Below are positions 56,932-64,000 of a stretch of DNA of 64,000 nt, piece by piece. Location: NCBI RefSeq assembly GCF_029836165.1, contig NZ_JAOEBG010000006.1, positions 232,378 to 296,377 on the forward strand, in the 5' to 3' direction. Position 1 is the first letter of the stretch. Each line of letters opens with the position of its first letter. The translations under genes were made by a program, and so were the position numbers. Origin of the DNA: Pseudomonas sp. GD04091. Lineage in GTDB: Bacteria; Pseudomonadota; Gammaproteobacteria; Pseudomonadales; Pseudomonadaceae. Below the pieces are notes generated by a model, which had not been told where the DNA came from, made no database searches, and worked only from the letters and a program-made list of their open reading frames with translations.

Positions 56932-57147
56932 GAAGTTCTCCAGCATTTGGCCAGCCGCTAGGGGCCTGGTGGTAAAAGTCGAATTAGTCTTATATTGAAA
57001 CTGCCTTCTCTTTGAGGCGGCGGGGCTCAGGTAAGGCAAATGGTGAGGCAGCGACATGCGCACGACATGATCCATACGATTCAACTATATAGATTTGTTT
57101 GGATCATCGCAAACACGGCATACCGTTCCTTTTTTGGAAGCCGTGAA

Positions 57148-57612
57148 ATGTCGATTCCCAAGGGCTTCGCGTCCGCGCTGCGCCTAGTCCGCGTCAGCCG
57201 CCAATTGAACCAAAAAGACCTTGGCGACCAGATTGCTTCGTCACACATCAGCCAGTTGGAGGCCGGGAAAACGAGCCCGACGCTGAAGCTCAGTGTGGAG
57301 CTTGCAGGGGCTCTGGGGGTGGAGCCTGTTGCCCTCCTCGCTGTTGCGCTCGCAGCCGAACGAGGCGTCACTCCAAATCAACTGCTGGCTCTGGCGACTG
57401 CCGATCTGGAGAAGCTGCAGTTGCTCGACGCTGTCCCTCCTGCTGAGCCTGGTGCCATCGACGCTCCTCACCCCACCACCGCGCGGGCCCTGAAGGCAAA
57501 TGCTGAAGTGCAAAGGCTGAAGGCTCAGGGACTGAGTCGGCTGGAGGTTGCTCAGCAGTTGGGGCTTTCTAAGACTACGGTGCAGAGATATTGGAAGGCT
57601 TCTGACGAGTGA
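57148..57612 (+). CDS. XRE-family regulator with second HTH
   Basis: This 154-residue regulator starts MSIPKGFASALRLVRVSRQL (ATG 57148, with GGAAG upstream; the frame reaches 57040). Residues about 8-60 form an XRE helix-turn-helix (LNQKDLGDQIASSHISQLEAG). A second HTH-like segment near the C-terminus reads LSRLEVAQQLGLSKTTVQRYW, like the resolvase/Hin HTH. It is divergent from the metallophosphoesterase gene and probably controls it. It is the last gene before the right end of the island. Confidence 0.8.
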   Translation: MSIPKGFASALRLVRVSRQLNQKDLGDQIASSHISQLEAGKTSPTLKLSVELAGALGVEPVALLAVALAAERGVTPNQLLALATADLEKLQLLDAVPPAEPGAIDAPHPTTARALKANAEVQRLKAQGLSRLEVAQQLGLSKTTVQRYWKASDE

Positions 57613-57724
57613 CGCGCCTAGGCGCCCCATGAGCTAACAAAACTGGGGCAAGCATGTTTTTTACCGGATAGCTAATTCAGAGCCAGAGCACTCCCCGTCA
57701 GAATCACTGCAGAGCTCCAGCTAT

Positions 57725-57791
<67 letters not shown>

Positions 57792-57870
57792 CCAAAGCCT
57801 TGCGGGCTTTGGCTGAGAAGCCAAGCAAGATCAAAAGCTCAAGAGCAGTCAAAGCCTTTTGGGCTTTGAC
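57792..57870. terminator. Two similar terminator-like hairpins at the right end
   Basis: Hairpin 1 (57792-57812) is CCAAAGCC, loop TTGC-G, GGCTTTGG. Hairpin 2 (57848-57870) is GTCAAAGCC, loop TTTTG, GGCTTTGAC. Both share the CAAAGCC/GGCTTTG stem and could stop transcripts moving across the island end in either direction. Their repeat may also be a recombinase accessory site. Confidence 0.6.
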
Positions 57871-57883
57871 ACTAAAAAAGTCT

Positions 57884-57894
57884 TGTCTAGAAAA
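57884..57894 (-). repeat. Right terminal inverted repeat of the island
   Basis: The plus strand reads TGTCTAGAAAA, the reverse complement of TTTTCTAGACA at 16501-16511. The next bases are the resumed response regulator codons (ATC CTC GAC). Confidence 0.75.
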
Positions 57895-58364
57895 TCCTCG
57901 ACATCAGTATTCCCAAGCTCGACGGACTGGAAATGCTGTCCCGCTTCCAGACCATGGCCATCCCGCTCAAGGTCCTGGTGCTGACCGCGCAATCACCCGC
58001 CCTGTTCGCCACCCGCTGCATGCATTCGGGCGCCGCCGGTTATGTCTGCAAGCAGGAAGATCTGAGCGAGTTACTCAGCGCCATCAAGGCGGTGCTCTCC
58101 GGATACAACTATTTCCCCAGCCAGGCACTCAACCCACCACTTACCAAAGATAACGAAGAACTGGAGTTGTTTCGCCAGGTCAATGACCGTGAATTGATGG
58201 TCCTGCAACTTTTTGCCCAGGGCCGCAGCAACAAGGAAATAGCCAAAGGCATGTTTCTCAGCAACAAGACCGTCAGCACCTACAAGAAGCGCCTGATGCA
58301 CAAGTTGCAGGCCAGCACCTTGGTGGAGCTGATCGACGTCGCCAAGCGCAACGCACTGGTCTGA
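57894..58364 (+). pseudogene. 3' fragment of the interrupted response regulator (phospho-acceptor and HTH half)
   Basis: The frame resumes at I-L-D-I-S-I-P-K-L-D with the phospho-acceptor Asp at 57900, and continues through the receiver's VLVLTAQSP and VCKQEDLSEL to a LuxR/GerE-type HTH (VNDRELMVLQLFAQGRSNKE, then AKGMFLSNKTVSTYKKRLM). The first 51 codons are at 16344. A downstream ATG at 57933 could give a 143-residue DNA-binding fragment without the Asp. The ORF's stop is 7 bases before the sensor kinase ATG, so both were one operon. Confidence 0.9.
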
Positions 58365-58371
58365 GGTCGTG

Positions 58372-61300
58372 ATGTGGAGGTACCTCGCTGCATCACTACT
58401 GTGGCTAAGCCTGGGCGCTCCATTGCAATGCGCCAGCGGAACCGTCGACGCAGGCCGTACGTATACCCTGCTCAGCCGCTCCTCCCCCACATCGGTCCAC
58501 CCGGTGCTGCCCCCCGCGCAGCGTCAGTGGCTAGCGACGCGTCGAGAACTGGTGCTGGGCACCTCGGCGCCAGACTATCCACCCTTCGACATTTCCACGG
58601 GCGGCCGGGAATACCAGGGACTCACCGCCGACTATGCGGGCCTGATCGGCAATGCCCTGGGGGTGCCAGTGCGCGTACGCCGCTTCCCCAGCAGGCCGGC
58701 GGCAGTGGCGGCACTCAAGAATGGCCATATCGATCTGCTCGGCAGTGCCAACGGCTATGAAGCCACTACCCAGGGCTTGGCGTTGTCACGTCCCTATGCC
58801 ATCGACCAGCCGGTACTGGTGACCCGTGAAGACGAGACCCGGGCCTTGGACACGGGCCTTGAGGGTATGCGCCTGAGCATGCTCTACCACTACCTGCCCA
58901 CCGAGGAGATCCGCGCCAGCTACCCCAAGGCCGAGCTACTGACCTTCGAATCGTCCACCCAGGCCCTGAACGCGGTCGCCTTCGAACAAGCGGACGTATT
59001 CATCGGCGACACCGTTTCCACCCATTACCTGATCAGCCGAGGTCACCTGCCTCATCTGCGCATGGCCAACTTCGGCAAGCACGAAGCCGTGGGCTTCAGC
59101 TTCGCCCTGCGTGAGGACGAGCAGATGCTGCTGACGTTGGTGGATGCCGCGCTCGATGCCCAGTCCAGCGCCACGCGCAACGATATCTTCAAACGCTGGA
59201 GCGCCAGCAGCGGCAATCTGCTGACCGACCGTAAACTGCAATTGTCGCCACGGGAAGAAAGCTGGCTGCGTGACAATCCGGTCATGCGCGTGGTGGTCAA
59301 CGAAACTGCCGCGCCACTCACCTACTTCGACAGTAACGGCCGCCTGCGTGGCATCGTCGCCGACCTGCTCGAACTCATCCGCCTGCGCACCGGCATGCGC
59401 TTCGAGATACGTCGCGCCAGTGGCGATGGCGACATGGTCGATCAGCTCGAGTCCGGCCGCGCCGACATCATCGCCAGCCTCTCCATCGACGCTCGCCAGG
59501 GTAGCGCGCTGCAGGTGAGCAGGCCCTACCTGGAAAGCGCCTACGTCCTGGTGAGCCATATCGGGGCCGATCAACCCAGCAGCCTGACGCAACTCAAAGG
59601 CAAGCGCGTGGCCATTCCCCGTGACAGCACGGTTGCCGCACTGCTGACCGCCCAGCATCCGCGGATCCACCAGGTGGCAACCGAAAGCACCTATTACTCG
59701 ATGGCACTGCTGGGCAGCGGCGCGGTGGACGCCGTCATCGCCACCCTCATCGATGCCAACCACATGGTGGCCGCCAGCAACGACCTCGTCATCCGCAGCA
59801 CGGTCGGCACCGAGCCGGCGACCTTCTCCATGGCAACCAGACCTCAGGCCGGCGAACTGGCGTCGATACTCGACAAGGCATTGCTGAGCGTTTCTCCCGA
59901 AGAGCTTGGGGTGATCAACAGCCGATGGCGGGACCACGGCCTACGCGAGGACGCCTACTGGCGCAACTACAGGCGGATCATCTTCCAGGTGGTGGGGGTC
60001 ATCGGCGTGCTGCTGGTACTGGCGCTGGTCTGGAATGCCAGGTTGCGCCGCCAGATCAAGCAGCGCCAACGTGCCGAACGAGCACTCAACGACCAACTGG
60101 AGTTCATGGGCGCACTGCTCAATGGCACGCCTCATCCGATGTACGTGCGCGACCGCGAAGGGCGCCTTAAGAGCTGCAACGAAAGCTACCTGCTTGCCGT
60201 GGGCGCGACCCTTGAACAGGTCATGGGCAAGCGCTTGGAGGATAGCCAGTTCAGCGATCGTGACTACACCCGCCAGGTTCAGGATGACTACCGACGGGTA
60301 ATGGAAGAAGGGCGGCCGCTGATCCTCGACCGCCCGCTACGCCTCAAGGACAAGGAGCTGACCATCTATCACTGGATCCTCCCCTACCGCGATTCGCTGG
60401 GCGAGATGCAAGGCATCATTGGTGGCTGGATCGATATCAGCGAGCGACGCAACCTGGTGCAGGACCTGCGCCTGGCCAAACAGCAGGCCGATGACGCCAA
60501 CCGCGCCAAAAGCGTTTTCCTCGCCACCATCAGCCACGAGATCCGCACCCCGATGAATGCGCTGATCGGCATGCTGGAGCTGGCGCTCAAGCGCGCCGAA
60601 CAAGGGCAGCTCGACCGCCCGGCGCTGGAGGTGGCCCATCATTCGGCGAGGGACTTGCTGGGATTGATCGGCGATATCCTGGACATTGCCCGCATCGAGT
60701 CTGGCCATCTGTCCCTTGCGCCGGAACCGGTCGACCTTGCCGCGCTGATCGAATCGGTCGGCCGTGTCTTCGACGGGCTGGCCCGGCACAAGGGTCTGAC
60801 ACTGGATGTGACCATCTCCCCCGAGGCACGCTGCCATGCGATGCTCGACCCCCTGCGCTTCAAGCAAGTGCTGTCGAACCTGGTCAGCAACGCGATCAAG
60901 TTTACCGAGCAGGGCCAGGTGCATATCACCGCTAAACTGCACATAGAGCACGAGCCGACGGTGACCACCCTGGATCTGGAAGTACGTGACACGGGGATCG
61001 GCATCCATGAACAGGACCAGCAGCGCTTGTTCTCTCCTTTCGTGCAGGCCAACCCGTACAGCGATGGCGCTCGGGCCGGCACCGGGCTTGGCCTGGTCAT
61101 CAGCCGCAACCTGTGTGCCATGATGGGCGGCGAACTCAGTCTGCAGAGCCTTCAGGGTGTAGGCACGCGCGTGCGCCTGATGATGCCCCTGCAACGGGTC
61201 GACCCGGTCGAGTCGCCCTTGCCTGCCACCACGAACATCGAGCGGCCCGATACTCGCCTGAGAATCCTGGTGATCGATGACCACCCGGCCAACCTGCTGC

Positions 61301-62004
61301 TCATGGCCCAGCAACTCGGCTATCTGGGGCTACGCCAGGAAAGCGCCAGCGATGGACGCGAAGGGCTGCGCAAATGGCGCGAGGGCTGTTTCGACGTGCT
61401 GGTGGTCGACTGCAACATGCCACAGATGAACGGCTACGAACTCGCCAGGACCGTACGGGCGGAGGAGCGCCTGCAGGGGCGACCACGCTGCGCCATGCTC
61501 GGCTACACGGCCAACGCCCAGCCCGAGATACGCCAGCAATGCCTTGACGCCGGCATGGATGACTGCCTGCTCAAACCCATAGGACTGCAAGTGCTTGGCC
61601 AGCGGCTGGCTGCCATTACCGGTCTCTCCCGACAATGCATCGGCCGCAACCCACCTCGACACCGCTTTGACCTCGAAGGCTTGACGGCCATCGTCGGTGA
61701 CAGTGTCGTCGACCGGAACCGGATTCTCAGCACGCTGCACCTGAGCCTGCGCCAGGATCTGGAGATACTGATGGCGATCGACCCGGCGCAGGACGCCGAC
61801 GGGCTGGCCGCCCACGCACACAAGATCCTCAGCGCGGCCAGAATGCTGGATGCAAGAATGCTGATTCAGGCGTGCGAGGCGTTGGAAGCGACCGGATTGA
61901 CCCTGGCCGAGCTGAAGACGCGTCGTCAGGCGCTGGCGCGCCACATGCGTCGGGTGGAGCACGCCTTGGCCAGGCAATTGAACGACCTGGCCAAGGCGGG
62001 ATAA
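58372..62004 (+). CDS. BvgS/EvgS-like unorthodox hybrid sensor kinase
   Basis: This protein has about 1,210 residues. A signal peptide (MWRYLAASLLWLSLGAPLQC) precedes two tandem periplasmic substrate-binding (Venus flytrap) domains at about 55-275 and 290-515. A membrane helix lies at 530-550, a PAS domain at 575-690, a kinase domain with His near 722 (ATISHEIRTPM), HATPase motifs, a receiver with Asp near 1013 (VLVVDCNMPQMNGYE) and an HPt domain with His near 1150 (AHAHKILSAA). It should pass phosphate His-Asp-His to the response regulator cut by the island. The start is ATG 58372 or the GTG 3 bases earlier. Confidence 0.95.
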   Translation: MWRYLAASLLWLSLGAPLQCASGTVDAGRTYTLLSRSSPTSVHPVLPPAQRQWLATRRELVLGTSAPDYPPFDISTGGREYQGLTADYAGLIGNALGVPVRVRRFPSRPAAVAALKNGHIDLLGSANGYEATTQGLALSRPYAIDQPVLVTREDETRALDTGLEGMRLSMLYHYLPTEEIRASYPKAELLTFESSTQALNAVAFEQADVFIGDTVSTHYLISRGHLPHLRMANFGKHEAVGFSFALREDEQMLLTLVDAALDAQSSATRNDIFKRWSASSGNLLTDRKLQLSPREESWLRDNPVMRVVVNETAAPLTYFDSNGRLRGIVADLLELIRLRTGMRFEIRRASGDGDMVDQLESGRADIIASLSIDARQGSALQVSRPYLESAYVLVSHIGADQPSSLTQLKGKRVAIPRDSTVAALLTAQHPRIHQVATESTYYSMALLGSGAVDAVIATLIDANHMVAASNDLVIRSTVGTEPATFSMATRPQAGELASILDKALLSVSPEELGVINSRWRDHGLREDAYWRNYRRIIFQVVGVIGVLLVLALVWNARLRRQIKQRQRAERALNDQLEFMGALLNGTPHPMYVRDREGRLKSCNESYLLAVGATLEQVMGKRLEDSQFSDRDYTRQVQDDYRRVMEEGRPLILDRPLRLKDKELTIYHWILPYRDSLGEMQGIIGGWIDISERRNLVQDLRLAKQQADDANRAKSVFLATISHEIRTPMNALIGMLELALKRAEQGQLDRPALEVAHHSARDLLGLIGDILDIARIESGHLSLAPEPVDLAALIESVGRVFDGLARHKGLTLDVTISPEARCHAMLDPLRFKQVLSNLVSNAIKFTEQGQVHITAKLHIEHEPTVTTLDLEVRDTGIGIHEQDQQRLFSPFVQANPYSDGARAGTGLGLVISRNLCAMMGGELSLQSLQGVGTRVRLMMPLQRVDPVESPLPATTNIERPDTRLRILVIDDHPANLLLMAQQLGYLGLRQESASDGREGLRKWREGCFDVLVVDCNMPQMNGYELARTVRAEERLQGRPRCAMLGYTANAQPEIRQQCLDAGMDDCLLKPIGLQVLGQRLAAITGLSRQCIGRNPPRHRFDLEGLTAIVGDSVVDRNRILSTLHLSLRQDLEILMAIDPAQDADGLAAHAHKILSAARMLDARMLIQACEALEATGLTLAELKTRRQALARHMRRVEHALARQLNDLAKAG

Positions 62005-62037
62005 GGCGGCGCGACCGGAGGGAGCCGCCTTCAGGGA

Positions 62038-62382
62038 TCAGGAAGCCGAGTTGATCGGCTTGTCCGGATACCAGGCGTCCAGCAGCGGGCTGACTTCGAT
62101 CTTGGTCAGTTCGCTGCGGCCCTTGAGCCAGCCTTCGACGGTGGCGCGTTGTTCTTCGCTGACCGAACCACGCTTGGCCAGGCAGACCAGACCGAAATCG
62201 TCGCCGCCGACGTAGTCCAGACCGTTGGCATCCATGGCTTCAGCCAGGAAGGCGTCGAGGAAGGCATCGATGGCTTCATCGGACAGGTCTTCCTTGAAGT
62301 CCAGGTTCAGTTCGAAACCCAGCTCCTGGAACTCGTCAACGCACAGCTTCTTGCGCAGACGACGGGAACGGTTGGTAGCCAT
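62038..62382 (-). CDS. yggL: YggL-family protein (DUF469)
   Basis: This 114-residue protein begins MATNRSRRLRKKLCVDEFQE and has the acidic helix with GFELNLDFKEDLSDEAIDAF and DGGDDFGL-like (YVGGDDFGLVC) segments typical of YggL, a ribosome-associated protein. It is divergent from the dacB-like gene. Confidence 0.9.
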   Translation of the reverse strand: MATNRSRRLRKKLCVDEFQELGFELNLDFKEDLSDEAIDAFLDAFLAEAMDANGLDYVGGDDFGLVCLAKRGSVSEEQRATVEGWLKGRSELTKIEVSPLLDAWYPDKPINSAS

Positions 62383-62568
62383 GAAACAATCCTCTCAATT
62401 AATTACGCGCGGCACTTTACCAGTTTCCGGCGTCCAACGGCGCTTTTCCGTCGAACGAAACCCATGTGTGTCGCGCTTGGGGCATAATGCGCACTATATT
62501 TCGATCTGGGGCCATCATTGCTTACAGCCCCTTTATCTTTTTCCCTCGCCTGCAGGGTTAGTGCACCT

Positions 62569-64000
62569 ATGATCAAGACGCTCCGCCCACTGCTGCTCGC
62601 CGGCCTGTTCCTACCCCTCTCGCTGACTGTCCAGGCCGCCGCCGTCAACACCACCTTGCCTCCCAAGGTGCAACAAGCCCTCAAGACCAACAAGCTGCAG
62701 GACTCGGCCCTGTCCCTGGTCATGCTGCCGCTCGACGGGCCAGGCACACCGACCGTGTTCAACGCCGACGTGTCGGTCAACCCGGCCTCGACCATGAAGC
62801 TGGTGACCACCTACGCCGCGCTGGAGCTGCTGGGCCCGACCTTCCAATGGAAGACCGAGTTCTATACCGATGGCACCCTGAGCAACGGCGTGCTCAATGG
62901 CAACCTTTACCTCAAAGGCGGTGGCGATCCCAAGCTGAACATGGAAAAGCTCTGGCTGCTGATGCGCGATCTGCGCGCCAATGGCGTGCGTACCGTGACC
63001 GGCGACCTGGTCCTGGACCGCAGCCATTTCGTTCAGCCCAACCTGCCCCAGTTCAATGACGATGGCGGCGACGAAAACAAGCCGTTCCTGGTCAAGCCGG
63101 ACTCGCTGCTGGTCAACCTCAAGGCCCTGCGCTTCGTTGCCCGCAACGATGGCGGCAGGGTGACGGTTGCGGTCGAACCACCGATCGCCAGCATCCGCAT
63201 CGACAACCAGGTCAAGGCCTCGTCCGGCAAGCAGTGCACCGGCGACGTACGCTACAACCCGGTGGTACAGCCCGACGGCGTCAGCGTGACGGTAAGCGGT
63301 CAGCTCGGCGACGGCTGCAACTCGCAGACCTACCTGTCGCTGCTTGACCATCCCACCTATGCAGCCGGCGCAGTGCGCGCCATCTGGGCTGAACTGGGCG
63401 GTAGCATCCAGGGTCGCGACCGTATCGAGAACGTGCCCAAGAGCGCCCGCCTTCTGGCCCGGGCCTTCTCGCCGGATCTGGTGGAGGTGATCCGCGATAT
63501 CAACAAGTACAGCAACAACACCATGGCTCAGCAGCTGTTCCTCAGCCTCGGCGCACAGTTTCGCACCGATGCCGACGGTGACGACGCCCGTGCCGCCCAA
63601 CGCGTGGTGCGCCAATGGATGGCCAAGAAAGGCATCACCGCGCCACACCTGGTGATGGAGAACGGTTCCGGCCTGTCCCGCGCCGAACGGGTCAGCACCC
63701 GCGAGATGGCCGCGCTGCTGCAGGCTGCCTGGAAGAGCCCGTACGCCGCCGAATTCATCAGCTCGATGCCGCTGGTAGGCATGGACGGCACCATGCGCAA
63801 ACGCCTCAAGCGCACCGCCATGAGCGGCGAGGCGCACATCAAGACCGGTACTCTCAACACCGTGCGCGCCATCGCCGGCTTCAGCCGCGACAGCAACGGG
63901 CATACCTGGGCCGTCGCTGCCATCCTCAACGACCCCAAGCCATGGGGCGCCTCGCAGGTGCTTGACCAGGTACTGCTGGACCTCTACCGGCAGCCGAAGC
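62569..64000 (+). CDS. dacB: D-alanyl-D-alanine carboxypeptidase/endopeptidase, PBP4 type (3' end outside window)
   Basis: This protein starts MIKTLRPLLLAGLFLPLSLT, a signal peptide, so it is periplasmic. It trims or cleaves peptidoglycan cross-links. The three penicillin-binding motifs are visible: the nucleophile box STMK (about residue 72), the SNN box (about 308) and KTG (about 423, IKTGTL). The large insert between the first two boxes is typical of class C PBP4/DacB. The frame stays open for 477 codons to the window edge, so about the last part of the protein is missing. Confidence 0.92.
   Translation, partial: MIKTLRPLLLAGLFLPLSLTVQAAAVNTTLPPKVQQALKTNKLQDSALSLVMLPLDGPGTPTVFNADVSVNPASTMKLVTTYAALELLGPTFQWKTEFYTDGTLSNGVLNGNLYLKGGGDPKLNMEKLWLLMRDLRANGVRTVTGDLVLDRSHFVQPNLPQFNDDGGDENKPFLVKPDSLLVNLKALRFVARNDGGRVTVAVEPPIASIRIDNQVKASSGKQCTGDVRYNPVVQPDGVSVTVSGQLGDGCNSQTYLSLLDHPTYAAGAVRAIWAELGGSIQGRDRIENVPKSARLLARAFSPDLVEVIRDINKYSNNTMAQQLFLSLGAQFRTDADGDDARAAQRVVRQWMAKKGITAPHLVMENGSGLSRAERVSTREMAALLQAAWKSPYAAEFISSMPLVGMDGTMRKRLKRTAMSGEAHIKTGTLNTVRAIAGFSRDSNGHTWAVAAILNDPKPWGASQVLDQVLLDLYRQPK

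Overview
The window is a stretch of a Pseudomonas chromosome, most likely from the P. putida group. The reasons are high-GC core genes of typical Pseudomonas type (pdxB, tusA, rlmM, acnA, a PAS chemoreceptor, amtB, a 443-residue dGTPase, yggL, dacB), P. putida-style REP sequences between them, and a PA1571-family small protein. The core occupies about 1-16,490 and 57,895-64,000. No tRNA, rRNA or CRISPR array was seen.

A 41.4 kb genomic island (about 16,497-57,893) lies inside a LuxR/BvgA-type response regulator gene. The first 51 codons are at 16,344 and the remainder starts at 57,894, directly upstream of its partner, a 1,211-residue BvgS-like hybrid kinase. The break falls two codons before the phospho-acceptor aspartate codon would be completed (V-I | L-D), so the two-component pair is disconnected. 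The island ends share an 11-bp inverted repeat (TTTTCTAGACA). The island is AT-richer than the core and lacks the REP repeats.

Island layout. (1) 16.6-22.9 kb: a four-gene mobility module with three tyrosine-recombinase-like proteins (693, 712, 487 aa) and a small helical protein, similar in concept to Tn554-like or Gamma-Mobile-Trio elements. (2) 23.2-25.4 kb: a possibly decayed locus opposite an HTH-ParA-like ATPase. (3) 25.7-30.2 kb: a three-gene ABC-three-component (ABC-3C) conflict system. (4) 30.6-36.2 kb: a short membrane NACHT NTPase, a frameshifted gene, a DUF2726 gene with an in-frame stop, and unknowns. (5) 36.3-39.6 kb, minus strand: a tight four-gene nucleotide operon of a P-loop kinase, a kinase fused to an adenylosuccinate synthetase whose catalytic Asp is Ser (PurZ-like), a DUF7002 protein and a NUDIX hydrolase. 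This is the best candidate for an undescribed system. (6) 41.0-43.1 kb: a nuclease pair resembling GapS4a/GapS4b. (7) 43.2-48.7 kb: an MvaT silencer, small paralogous proteins, a umuC 3' remnant and a nuclease-membrane protein. (8) 49.4-57.6 kb: a DUF6338 pair, an orphan ParS/MbcA-type antitoxin behind a large inverted repeat, membrane proteins, a metallophosphoesterase and an XRE regulator. The right end carries an 11-copy hexanucleotide repeat and two terminator-like hairpins.

The island reads as a mobile defence island: a recombinase module at one end, several predicted anti-phage systems as cargo, and remnants of earlier insertions. Function calls for cargo genes rest on motifs read by eye; no database search was possible.
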